DNA of 64,000 nt from Flavimarina sp. Hel_I_48 (lineage in GTDB: Bacteria; Bacteroidota; Bacteroidia; Flavobacteriales; Flavobacteriaceae). Position numbers and translations under genes: made by a program. This document shows, piece after piece, positions 49,342 to 57,444 of this stretch (positions are counted from its first letter, which is position 1; every line of letters starts with the position of its first letter). The notes below the pieces were generated by a model. That model was not told where the DNA came from and did not search any database. It saw nothing but the letters and a program-made list of their open reading frames with translations. Where the stretch lies: positions 1,055,001 to 1,119,000 of the forward strand of contig NZ_JPOL01000002.1 of the NCBI RefSeq assembly GCF_000733945.1, given 5' to 3'.

Positions 49342-50355
49342 TTAATTTCTATCGTTTTTCATATAGTTCTTGATTAGATCGTTAAACGCACGTTCTCCAT
49401 TCAAAAAAGAAAACCGAATAGGCAGGTAAAAAAGCTTCGTTTTTTTTAGATATGGCTTTAAGCGTACATAATCTTTTTCCGTGGTAAGTATTACGGGAAT
49501 TTCATCAAGGGTGGCAAGTTCCTTTTCCGTAAAATTATGATGATCTGCAAAGTGTTTTTCCTCAAAATGGAGTCCTTTCGTCAATAGATACTCCATAAAT
49601 GGCTGCGGTTTTGCAATACCGGTAACTAAGGTAAACGAACTCTTTTTAAACTCGGACAACACCTTATCTTCAACTCCGCGTGCCACGTCGTCGTAAGTTA
49701 TACTTGAAAAATAAACAGGCGAATCAGTATATTTTTTTACCTTTTGAGCACTTATTTTTTGGGTATTGACATCTAAATCAGGAGGGCATTTAGTTATCAC
49801 CACCACATCTGCGCGCTGCGCACCACGCCTTGACTCACGTAAGTTTCCTGCCGGCAGCACCAGATCTTCATAAAATGGAGCATCGTAACTGGTGAGCAAT
49901 ATTAAAAATCCGGGATGCACTTTACGGTGTTGGTAAATATCATCAAGAACGATAACATCAGCGGTATTTTCATCTTCTCGGATTTTTTGTATTCCGCGAA
50001 TGCGGTTTTCGTCTACGGTAACCGATAATTCAGGGAACTTCTGCTTAAATTGTAAAGGCTCATCCCCTACCTCTTTCGCAAGGCTTGAGACCTGAACTTT
50101 GCGGTATCCTGAAGTTTCCCTGCCATAACCGCGGCTTAGCGTGGCTACTCTGTATTGATCATTCAAAAGCCTTACGATATATTCTGTCATGGGTGATTTG
50201 CCGGTTCCACCGGTACTTAGGTTACCCACTCCAATTATAGGAAGTTTAAAACGTTTAGACGCAAACCACTGTTGATCGTACGCGTGGTTGCGCAATGCCA
50301 TAATACCCTTATACCCAAGAGAAAAAGGAAAAAGTAATTTACGTAGATTCTTCAC
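49342..50355 (-). CDS. lpxK: Tetraacyldisaccharide 4'-kinase
   Basis: A 337-residue inner-membrane enzyme that phosphorylates the lipid A precursor at the 4' position. The Walker A motif is GVGNLSTGGTGKSPM. Other conserved parts are RVATLSRGYGR, VGDEPLQFKQKFP, VIVLDDIYQHRKV and VILTTEKDYVRLKPYL. The membrane-association helix lies near the N terminus (RKLLFPFSLGYKGIMALRN). It ends five bases after the hybrid kinase gene on the opposite strand and is divergent from the Nif3-like gene. Confidence 0.95.
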   Translation of the reverse strand: MKNLRKLLFPFSLGYKGIMALRNHAYDQQWFASKRFKLPIIGVGNLSTGGTGKSPMTEYIVRLLNDQYRVATLSRGYGRETSGYRKVQVSSLAKEVGDEPLQFKQKFPELSVTVDENRIRGIQKIREDENTADVIVLDDIYQHRKVHPGFLILLTSYDAPFYEDLVLPAGNLRESRRGAQRADVVVITKCPPDLDVNTQKISAQKVKKYTDSPVYFSSITYDDVARGVEDKVLSEFKKSSFTLVTGIAKPQPFMEYLLTKGLHFEEKHFADHHNFTEKELATLDEIPVILTTEKDYVRLKPYLKKTKLFYLPIRFSFLNGERAFNDLIKNYMKNDRN

Positions 50356-50402
50356 AGGAAACGAAGGTATAATTTTATCTTTACTTCTCTTAAAACATTT
50401 GT

Positions 50403-51497
50403 ATGACAGTTCAGGAAATCACCGATAGTTTTGAAGAAATTGCCCCATTGGCCTATGCCGAAGATTTTGATAATGTAGGCCTCCTCGTAGGTGATCCACT
50501 TATGGAAGTTAGCGGTGTGCTGGTAACGCTAGACACTCTAGAAACCACTGTAGAAGAAGCGATTACAAAAAGATGTAACCTTATCATCAGCTTTCATCCT
50601 ATTATTTTTTCCGGTTTAAAAAACATGACGGGCAAAAGCTATGTAGAACGTGTTGTCATGCGGGCAATCAAAAATGATATTGCCATTTTTGCAATCCACA
50701 CCGCCTTTGACAATTCCCCGCAAGGAGTGAATAAAGGGATGTGTGATGCGTTGCAGCTCCAGGATCGTGAAATATTGCTTCCGAAGAAAAACGTTATAAA
50801 GAAACTCACCACCTACGTTCCCAAGAATGAAGTTCTTGGAGTACGTGACGCCTTGTTTGCGGCTGGCGCCGGAAATATAGGAAACTACGACCATTGCAGT
50901 TTTTCCACAAAAGGCCATGGTAGTTTCAAAGGGAATGAACTCAGCAATCCTACCGTAGGGGAAAAAGGAATAATCCAGGTGGAAAAGGAAGTGCAGTTGA
51001 ACATGACTTACGAAGCACACAGGGAAAAATTGATACTTAAGGCTTTGTTCCGGGCGCATTCTTACGAGGAAGTGGCGTATGAAACGATTACTTTAGAGAA
51101 CGAAAACCAGACCATGGGAATGGGAATGACCGGTTTTTTACAGGAACCTATAGATGAAATGGCTTTTCTAAGACTTGTACAGAAAGCGTTTAATGCACAG
51201 GGCGTACGACACTCTGCATTGCGTGAAGAACCTATCAACAAAATAGCGGTACTGGGAGGTAGCGGTTCTTTTGCTATCAATGCGGCAATAAAGGCCGGAG
51301 CAGATGCGCTGATCACCGCTGATCTTAAATACCATCAGTTTTATCAGGCTGAAGGAAAGATACTTCTCGTGGATGTAGGGCACTATGAAAGTGAACAGTT
51401 CACAAAAAATTTACTTACTGATTTTCTTAAGGAAAAATTTAGTAGTTTTGCAGTCATTTTATCGGACGAAGACACCAATCCCATTAAGTATTTATAA
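50403..51497 (+). CDS. Nif3-like dinuclear metal-centre protein (YqfO type)
   Basis: A 364-residue protein with the two Nif3 halves separated by a PII-like insert at about 130-230 (KKLTTYVPKNEVLGVRDALF). Metal ligands are suggested in FHPIIFSGLKN, IHTAFDNSPQGVN and the C-terminal VDVGHYESEQF. The N-terminal helix EITDSFEEIAPLAYAEDFDN is typical. The family is widespread; a role in GTP cyclohydrolase-like or metal-related chemistry has been proposed, but is not established. The next gene follows after one base, so the two are in one operon. Confidence 0.92.
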   Translation: MTVQEITDSFEEIAPLAYAEDFDNVGLLVGDPLMEVSGVLVTLDTLETTVEEAITKRCNLIISFHPIIFSGLKNMTGKSYVERVVMRAIKNDIAIFAIHTAFDNSPQGVNKGMCDALQLQDREILLPKKNVIKKLTTYVPKNEVLGVRDALFAAGAGNIGNYDHCSFSTKGHGSFKGNELSNPTVGEKGIIQVEKEVQLNMTYEAHREKLILKALFRAHSYEEVAYETITLENENQTMGMGMTGFLQEPIDEMAFLRLVQKAFNAQGVRHSALREEPINKIAVLGGSGSFAINAAIKAGADALITADLKYHQFYQAEGKILLVDVGHYESEQFTKNLLTDFLKEKFSSFAVILSDEDTNPIKYL

Positions 51498-51498
51498 T

Positions 51499-52281
51499 AT
51501 GGCCAAGAAGAAAACAGAAGCGAGCGTAGAAGAAAAACTAAGGGCGCTGTATGATTTACAGTTAATACATTCACGCGTTGATACCATAAGGAACATGCGC
51601 GGTGAGTTACCCCTTGAAGTTGAGGATCTTGAGGATGAAGTCGCAGGATTGACCAAGCGCCAGGAAAAACTGGATGGTGAACTAGGCCTTATAGATGACC
51701 AGATCAAAGCAAAGAAAATACAGATAGAGGATTCTAAAGCAGCGATCAAAAAATATACAGAGCAACAGAAAAACGTAAGAAACAACAGGGAATTCAACTC
51801 CCTGAGCAAAGAGGTTGAATTTCAAGAACTTGAAATACAGCTAGCTGATAAAAATATAAAAGAATACCGCGCTCAGATAGAACAGAAAAAAGAAGTTATT
51901 GCCACAACCAAGGAGCGTATTACAGAACGGGAGTCCCATCTAAAGCACAAAAAGAATGAGCTTGATGATATTCTTTCCGAAACCCAAAAAGAGGAAGAGG
52001 AACTTTTAAAGAAAAGTGAGGGTTATGAAGAGCAGATTGAGCCGCGTCTTGTAAAAGCCTATAACCGTATCCGTAACAACGTACGTAATGGCCTTGCCGT
52101 TGTTGCTATAGAACGCGGTGCTTCAGGAGGTTCTTTCTTTACCATACCACCACAGGTACAAATGGAAATAGCCGGCCGTAAAAAAATAATTACTGATGAG
52201 CACAGTGGCCGTATCTTAGTTGATGAGGAGCTTGCTAAAGAAGAACAGGAAAAGATGGATGCTATTTTCGGTAAGATGTAA
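51499..52281 (+). CDS. CdsZ-like coiled-coil protein with a degenerate zinc ribbon
   Basis: A 260-residue cytoplasmic protein. Residues about 8-190 form a long antiparallel coiled coil (VEEKLRALYDLQLIHSRVDT and onwards). The C-terminal part has ERGASGGSFFTIPPQ, QMEIAGRKKII and DEHSGRILVDEE. In related proteins this region is a zinc ribbon with two CxxC pairs; here the Cys positions are Ser/Gly and His/Ser, so no four-Cys site remains. The frame is open back to 51385, but MAKKKTEAS at 51499, one base after the Nif3-like stop, is the natural start. Co-transcription of these two families is common in bacteria. Confidence 0.9.
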   Translation: MAKKKTEASVEEKLRALYDLQLIHSRVDTIRNMRGELPLEVEDLEDEVAGLTKRQEKLDGELGLIDDQIKAKKIQIEDSKAAIKKYTEQQKNVRNNREFNSLSKEVEFQELEIQLADKNIKEYRAQIEQKKEVIATTKERITERESHLKHKKNELDDILSETQKEEEELLKKSEGYEEQIEPRLVKAYNRIRNNVRNGLAVVAIERGASGGSFFTIPPQVQMEIAGRKKIITDEHSGRILVDEELAKEEQEKMDAIFGKM

Positions 52282-52305
52282 ATCTACCTTTTAGCAACGA
52301 TTTTA

Positions 52306-52337
52306 AAAACGCCGGCTATATATAGCCGGCGTTTTTT
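52306..52337 (+). terminator. Terminator after the CdsZ-like gene
   Basis: AAAAACGCCGGCTATA pairs with TATAGCCGGCGTTTTT as a perfect 16-base self-complementary block. T follows on the plus strand. Confidence 0.93.
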
Positions 52338-52393
52338 AATGTATCAAACCGTTAGTTTAACATCGCTTTAGCGACAAAACTTTTGGTTACGTT

Positions 52394-52401
52394 TAAATTT
52401 G
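52394..52401 (+). promoter_or_regulatory. -7 box of the msrA operon
   Basis: TAAATTTG matches TAnnTTTG and lies 21 bases before the msrA start. A TTTTGG at 52381-52386 is too close to act as the -33 box. Confidence 0.4.
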
Positions 52402-52421
52402 CCTACTAAAAAAGATTCAAT

Positions 52422-53090
52422 ATGAAATTGTACCTTAGTCTCTTAGCCCTATTTTTTATAAGCATTGCTTGTAAAAATCCTACCCAGAATAATGCTGTGG
52501 ATAGTGAGATCGCCATGAAAGATCCCATACAGATTCCCGCTCAGGATGGTATGGAGCACGCCTATTTTGCAAGTGGTTGTTTCTGGTGTGTTGAAGCGGT
52601 CTTTGAAAGCGTAAAAGGTGTTGAGGAAGCAGTAAGTGGATATAGTGGAGGAACAGAAAGCAACCCTACTTATAAGCAGGTAAGTGCAGGATCCACAGAG
52701 CATGCTGAAGCTGTAAAGGTCATCTACGATCCTAAAGTGGTAAGTTATGAAACACTGGTGAACGTATTTTTTGGCTCTCAGGATCCCACGACAAAAAATC
52801 GTCAGGGCCCAGACCGTGGAAAACAATACCGTTCTATCGCCTTCTATCAGAATGACCAACAAAAAAACATTATAGAAAGCACCATTGATCGTCTTAATAA
52901 AAGCACCTACGACGGTAAAATAGTTACAGAGGTACTTCCATTTCAGAAGTTTTGGGATGCCGAGGATTATCATCAAGATTACGAGCGAAATCACAAAAAT
53001 GAGCCTTATATTCGAAGTGTTTCAATACCTCGCTTAAATAAGTTCAAAGCAAAATTTCCTGAGCTCTTAAAAGAAAATACAAACCATTAA
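52422..53090 (+). CDS. msrA: Peptide-methionine (S)-S-oxide reductase, lipoprotein form
   Basis: A 222-residue enzyme that repairs oxidised methionine. The N terminus is a lipoprotein signal with lipobox ISIAC. The active site is YFASGCFWCVEAVFESVKGV with the nucleophile Cys in GCFWC. YSGGTESNPTY, STEHAEAVKVIYDP, FFGSQDPTTKNRQGPDRGKQ and AEDYHQDY are conserved. Attachment to the membrane suggests repair of envelope proteins. No MsrB gene is adjacent. The stop overlaps the next start by one base (TAATG). Confidence 0.95.
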   Translation: MKLYLSLLALFFISIACKNPTQNNAVDSEIAMKDPIQIPAQDGMEHAYFASGCFWCVEAVFESVKGVEEAVSGYSGGTESNPTYKQVSAGSTEHAEAVKVIYDPKVVSYETLVNVFFGSQDPTTKNRQGPDRGKQYRSIAFYQNDQQKNIIESTIDRLNKSTYDGKIVTEVLPFQKFWDAEDYHQDYERNHKNEPYIRSVSIPRLNKFKAKFPELLKENTNH

Positions 53091-53524
53091 TGAGAACCGT
53101 TTCAACTTTGGCCTTATTCCTTTTTGCAATGCATGCATCTGCCCAGCAGGATCTTTCTAAATATAAATGGCGCAACCGGGTTTTGCTCTTTTCAGCGAGC
53201 AGCTTAAAAGAAGAAAACTTTGTTGCGCAATACAAAAATTTCCTTGACTATCCAAAAAAGCTTGATGATCGTAATCTTATTTTATTTACACTGGTCAAAG
53301 GGCGTATTTATGACAAAGACTTAAATGTGGTAAGCAATTATGATGTTGCCGCACTTCGTAAAAAATACGGTTTACCGGGCAATTTCAATGGCTTGGCACT
53401 GATAGGTAAAGATGGGGCTACTAAACTGAAAAAGGAGTTTCCAGTAGAACCACGGACTGTCTTTGAATCTATAGATCAAATGCCCATGCGACAGAAAGAA
53501 ATGCGTGAAAATATTGATGATTAA
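53090..53524 (+). CDS. DUF4174 exported protein
   Basis: A 144-residue protein with a signal peptide ending HASAQ. The domain has LSKYKWRNRVLLFSASS, RNLILFTLVKGRIYD, LRKKYGLPGNFNGLALIGKD and TVFESIDQMPMRQKEM, as in DUF4174, which resembles a thioredoxin fold without the CxxC pair. It overlaps msrA by one base and is surely co-transcribed, which hints at a role in oxidative stress at the envelope, as inference only. Confidence 0.88.
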   Translation: MRTVSTLALFLFAMHASAQQDLSKYKWRNRVLLFSASSLKEENFVAQYKNFLDYPKKLDDRNLILFTLVKGRIYDKDLNVVSNYDVAALRKKYGLPGNFNGLALIGKDGATKLKKEFPVEPRTVFESIDQMPMRQKEMRENIDD

Positions 53525-53600
53525 TCTCATATTCTTTACGCATTGGTAATTAAGAGTACGCTCAATATGTAGCGGTTATTTTTTTAAAAAGCATAAACAC

Positions 53601-53630
53601 ATTCCCAAAGCCTTAAACTTTGGGAATTTT
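53601..53630 (+). terminator. Terminator after the msrA operon
   Basis: ATTCCCAAAG pairs with CTTTGGGAAT around CCTTAAA... and is followed by TTTTATTTT. It lies about 75 bases after the DUF4174 stop. Confidence 0.8.
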
Positions 53631-53786
53631 ATTTTCAGCATCCCATAAACCTTCATTAACACCCTTTTTTGTTAAGCTTTCCAGAAATAGGGAATGGCTA
53701 TTTCAACAACGATTATATCTATTAGCGTATACACATATTGGGTATTCGTATAATTACATTTACTTCAAATAAAAAAAAAGAAAACT

Positions 53787-54902
53787 ATGCAGACTGATCA
53801 AGCATTATTGCAATCATATACAATGGGAGACTTACTATTAAAGAATAGAGTTATAATGGCCCCCATGACAAGAAGTAGAGCCGTAAATGACGATACAGCA
53901 CCCACAGATATGCATGTGGAATATTATACACAGCGCGCTGGTGCTGGACTAATTATTACTGAAGGCTCTCAAGTATCTGAAGAGGCCGTAGGATATATAT
54001 ATACGGCGGGTATACATAACAAAGCGCAAGTTGAAGGATGGAAAAAAGTCGTGAAGTCCGTTCATGATAAAGGCGGAAAGATTTTCATTCAATTATGGCA
54101 TGTGGGAAGAATGTCTCATCCTGATTTTCACAATGGTGAGAAACCACTGGCACCCAGTGCTGTTAATCCAGAAGCGCAAGCTTACACACCTGATGGCTTT
54201 AAGGATACGGTAGAACCTCAAGCTATGAGCCTGAAAGATATTGAACGCACGCAGGAAGATTTTGTAAACGCAGCAAAAAATGCAAAAGAAGCAGGTTTTG
54301 ACGGTGTTGAAATACATTCTTCCAATGGCTACTTATTTCACCAGTTTTTTAATACCAACTCAAATTTAAGAGACGATAATTACGGCGGAAGTAAAGAAAA
54401 TCGATCAAGATTCTTTTTTGAAGTTTTGGATAAAGTTAAAGATGTGTGGCCTCCTAATCGCATAGGGGTACGTTTAAATCCTTCTTTAAATGAAATCTTC
54501 GGTATTCACGCTACAGAAGAATCCATTCCTACCTTTGATTATATTATTGATCGTTTGAACGATCATGATCTTGCTTATCTTCATTTATCTGAGCCATTCA
54601 ATGATGTAAGCGATATAGATTATTTAGAATCTAATATTGCAAAACGTTATAGACCTATGTATAAGGGAACACTTATGATTAATTCCAACTTTGATCAGGA
54701 ATCTGGTAATAGGGTAATTGAAGAAGAAGAAGCTGATCTTGTCGCTTTTGGTAAATTATATATTTCGAATCCAGACCTTGCAGAACGTTTCGCCATAAAC
54801 GCACCTATGGCTGACTGGGACAAAGACACGTTCTATAGCCAGGGCAAAGAAGGGTATATCGACTATCCAAAATACGCTGAAGAACACGTTGAAAATTCTT
54901 AA
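53787..54902 (+). CDS. Old Yellow Enzyme-type alkene reductase
   Basis: A 371-residue FMN enzyme that reduces activated double bonds with NAD(P)H. FMN-binding and active-site segments are NRVIMAPMTRSRA, GLIITEGSQVS, IFIQLWHVGRMSHPDF, and VEIHSSNGYLFHQFF with the His/Asn pair that binds the substrate carbonyl. The C terminus has DLVAFGKLYISNPDLAERF. The physiological substrate is probably a reactive enal, quinone or nitro compound. It is followed by a small unknown gene on the same strand after 83 bases. Confidence 0.94.
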   Translation: MQTDQALLQSYTMGDLLLKNRVIMAPMTRSRAVNDDTAPTDMHVEYYTQRAGAGLIITEGSQVSEEAVGYIYTAGIHNKAQVEGWKKVVKSVHDKGGKIFIQLWHVGRMSHPDFHNGEKPLAPSAVNPEAQAYTPDGFKDTVEPQAMSLKDIERTQEDFVNAAKNAKEAGFDGVEIHSSNGYLFHQFFNTNSNLRDDNYGGSKENRSRFFFEVLDKVKDVWPPNRIGVRLNPSLNEIFGIHATEESIPTFDYIIDRLNDHDLAYLHLSEPFNDVSDIDYLESNIAKRYRPMYKGTLMINSNFDQESGNRVIEEEEADLVAFGKLYISNPDLAERFAINAPMADWDKDTFYSQGKEGYIDYPKYAEEHVENS

Positions 54903-54985
54903 ACACTATTAATAAAATTTTAAATGGTGTTAAAGCCTTAATTTGTTTAAGTATTTGAACGTAAATTGATCAAAATTTCAAAATT

Positions 54986-55228
54986 ATGGATCAAAAGAAA
55001 TATGATCAGATGCAGGGCATGTTGAACAAGCTTGAAGATGTCAAAAACAGTCAGGAAAGTATTCTTGATAAAATCAACCATGTAATCACAGATCTCTTTC
55101 AAGACCCTGATAAGGATTTAGAGAAAGCGATGGAAACAGCTCATGAAAAGGCTTCTGAAAATGTGGAAGCAATCGCATCTGCTATCGAAGCGTATGAGAT
55201 GAAGTTCAACAAAGCGCAGCAAAACTAA
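54986..55228 (+). CDS. Small acidic coiled-coil protein, function unknown
   Basis: An 80-residue protein without signal peptide. It begins MDQKKYDQMQGMLNKLEDVK and is predicted to be nearly all helix, with heptad-like spacing, a central LFQDPDKDLEKAMET and an Ala/Glu-rich C terminus. No family is recognised. It follows the alkene reductase and is bounded by a terminator. Codon use resembles its neighbours, which supports a real gene. Confidence 0.6.
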   Translation: MDQKKYDQMQGMLNKLEDVKNSQESILDKINHVITDLFQDPDKDLEKAMETAHEKASENVEAIASAIEAYEMKFNKAQQN

Positions 55229-55273
55229 TTTTGTTTATTATTAACAGAATTAGTTTAAACAATAATTAAATTT

Positions 55274-55299
55274 AAGCCAGTTAATAACTGGCTTTTTTT
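55274..55299 (+). terminator. Terminator directly in front of the flavin reductase start codon
   Basis: AAGCCAGTT (55274-55282) pairs with AACTGGCTT (55286-55294) around AAT, and a run of T reaches 55299. The next base is the A of the flavin reductase ATG. It would end the upstream transcript, and if present in the downstream mRNA would sequester its leader. Confidence 0.85.
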
Positions 55300-55947
55300 A
55301 TGCAATATTATTCCTTAGAAGACCTTAACAATTTACCATCGCGTGACCGCGCTCACTTCATCAACAGTTGTACGGGTTACAAATCTGCAAATTTGCTGGG
55401 CACGGTATCAAAAGATGGTCTCACCAATGTGGCTATTTTTAGTTCTGTTATTCATTTGGGTAGCAACCCACCTTTACTCGGTTTTATCTTACGCCCTACC
55501 ACGATTGCCAGGAACACGTACGACAATTTGAAAAAAACGGGTGTATTTACCGTAAATCACGTGAATGAAAATATCGTTCGTGCTGCCCACCAGACTTCAG
55601 CAAAATATCCAGGTGAAGTAACCGAATTTGATAAAGTTGACCTCAATACAGAATTTCTAAATGACTTTAAAGCTCCGTACGTTCAGGAAAGTAAGATAAA
55701 ACTGGGCTGTGCATATACAAACGAGTACTTTATAGAAGAAAATGACTGCCTTTTTATAATAGGTGCGATCAAACATATTCATATAGCGGAGAATATACAG
55801 CGAGAAGACGGCTGGCTTGATCTGGAAGCTGCAAAAACCGTAAGTATAAATGGTCTTGATGGCTATGCGCTTCCCCATTTGCTGGAACGCCTTTCCTACG
55901 CAAAACCAGACAAGGACCTCAAAAGCCTGAATAAGGATGGCGCATAA
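55300..55947 (+). CDS. Flavin reductase-like FMN-binding protein
   Basis: A 215-residue protein of the flavin reductase domain family. Features include [38 protein letters not shown] and the cofactor-region [20 protein letters not shown], with [15 protein letters not shown] later. The start sits immediately after a terminator T run, so the gene probably needs its own promoter, perhaps with a very short leader. The DUF2256 gene starts inside its last 11 bases. Being first in a cryptochrome/photolyase group, it may supply reduced flavin to the photoreceptors; this is inference. Confidence 0.88.
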   Translation: MQYYSLEDLNNLPSRDRAHFINSCTGYKSANLLGTVSKDGLTNVAIFSSVIHLGSNPPLLGFILRPTTIARNTYDNLKKTGVFTVNHVNENIVRAAHQTSAKYPGEVTEFDKVDLNTEFLNDFKAPYVQESKIKLGCAYTNEYFIEENDCLFIIGAIKHIHIAENIQREDGWLDLEAAKTVSINGLDGYALPHLLERLSYAKPDKDLKSLNKDGA

Positions 55948-56071
55948 AAAACCGCACCTACCAGAAAAAATCTGTCCGGTTTGTGAGAAGCCATTTGCGT
56001 GGCGCAAAAAATGGCAAAACAACTGGGAAAACGTAAAATATTGCAGTGAACGCTGCAGGCGCTCCTCTTAA
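55937..56071 (+). CDS. DUF2256 small Cys-rich protein
   Basis: A 44-residue protein [20 protein letters not shown], then [10 protein letters not shown] and [10 protein letters not shown]. The spaced pairs CPVC and YCSERC are the DUF2256 (PF10013) signature and look like a zinc knuckle. The gene overlaps the flavin reductase by 11 bases and lies 42 bases before the cry-DASH gene. To my knowledge DUF2256 is often found beside cryptochromes and photolyases, so a helper role is likely, but no function has been shown. It is shorter than most annotation cut-offs. Confidence 0.9.
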   Translation: MAHKKPHLPEKICPVCEKPFAWRKKWQNNWENVKYCSERCRRSS

Positions 56072-56112
56072 GTTGACCGCATAAATAAAGAACCGTAAAA
56101 CAATTCACTTTG

Positions 56113-57414
56113 ATGAAAAATCTGATTTGGTTTAGCGCTACAAACCTTCGGGTAGCGGATAATAAAATTCTTTTTGAAGCCTGTAAAGAAGATAAACCCG
56201 TGCTTGCGGTTTATTGTTTTGACCCGCGTCATTATACCGAAGGGGATTTTGGTTTTAAAAAAACAGAAAAGTTTCGTGCACAGTTTTTAATAGAATCCGT
56301 TAAAAACCTTCAGGAAAACCTTCTAGATCTCAATATTAGCTTACTTGTTTACCATAAAAAACCCGAAGAGATAATTCCGCAATTGATCGAAGAACATGGG
56401 ATTACAAATGTCTTTCTTCAACATGAGTGGACAAGGGATGAGCGTGAAATTGTTGAAAAAACAAGACAAAAATGTGCTGAAAGCGTTCATTTTCTATCCT
56501 TTTTTGACCAATTTTTATACCATCCAGACGATATTCCCTATAGTGATTATCAAGAAATCCCAAAAGTTTTTACACATATGCGTAAGCGACTTGAGAAAGA
56601 AGCGAATGTACGTGAACCCCTCAACAAACCTGAACCGTTTTCTGAAGATAACCGTATTGAAGGGCCTTCTAAATTACCAGACCTCCATACATTAGGCCTC
56701 GACACTTTTGACAAAGATGATCGTTCCGCATTTCCTTTTACCGGCGGCGAAGATGCTGCGTTATCGCGTATAAAGCATTACTTCTGGGAGACAAAGAATC
56801 TTTCTGATTATAAAAAAACGCGCAACGGTATGGTAGGGACAGATTATAGTTCTAAACTTTCGGCATGGCTGGCAAATGGCAGTATTTCTGCGAGAACCGT
56901 TTATGAACAGGTAAAATCTTATGAAAAGGAAAACGGGTCAAACGAAAGTACTTACTGGCTTATTTTTGAACTTATTTGGCGGGACTTTTTTAAATATGTT
57001 TCCCTTAAACACGGGGATGCACTTTTTCATCAAGGCGGAATTTTAAAAAAATCATACGACTGGAACAACGATTCAGAAGTTCTTAAAAAGTGGATTGCAG
57101 GGAAAACCAAATATGATTTTGTGAATGCCAATATGCGTGAGATCGCAAAAACCGGTTTTATGAGCAACCGGGGACGGCAAAACGTGGCAAGCTTCTGGAG
57201 CAAGGAACTTAAGCAGGATTGGCGTATAGGTGCGGCCTATTTTGAAAGTATGCTAATAGATTATGATGTGCACAGCAACTGGGGCAACTGGATGTATAAC
57301 AGTGGTGTGGGGAACGATCCACGCGATAGAAAATTCAACATCACCTCGCAGGCGCAACGCTACGACAGCAATGGGGAATATCAACAACGCTGGCTTCAGG
57401 AAGAGCTTTTTTAG
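56113..57414 (+). CDS. DASH-family cryptochrome/photolyase
   Basis: A 433-residue FAD and antenna-binding protein. The N terminus MKNLIWFSATNLRVADN starts the Rossmann-like photolyase domain (the N-terminal FRxxDLR variant is replaced by LR-VADN). FAD-binding and DASH motifs are TYWLIFELIWRDFFKYV, GFMSNRGRQNVASFWSKEL, and YFESMLIDYDVHSNWGNWMY with NDPRDRKFN. DASH proteins repair cyclobutane dimers in single-stranded DNA and may act in signalling. ATG at 56113 is chosen over a TTG one codon earlier. The Fe-S photolyase follows 30 bases downstream. Confidence 0.95.
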   Translation: MKNLIWFSATNLRVADNKILFEACKEDKPVLAVYCFDPRHYTEGDFGFKKTEKFRAQFLIESVKNLQENLLDLNISLLVYHKKPEEIIPQLIEEHGITNVFLQHEWTRDEREIVEKTRQKCAESVHFLSFFDQFLYHPDDIPYSDYQEIPKVFTHMRKRLEKEANVREPLNKPEPFSEDNRIEGPSKLPDLHTLGLDTFDKDDRSAFPFTGGEDAALSRIKHYFWETKNLSDYKKTRNGMVGTDYSSKLSAWLANGSISARTVYEQVKSYEKENGSNESTYWLIFELIWRDFFKYVSLKHGDALFHQGGILKKSYDWNNDSEVLKKWIAGKTKYDFVNANMREIAKTGFMSNRGRQNVASFWSKELKQDWRIGAAYFESMLIDYDVHSNWGNWMYNSGVGNDPRDRKFNITSQAQRYDSNGEYQQRWLQEELF

Positions 57415-57444
57415 TAAAATAAAATTAATCGGTAAATACAAAAA

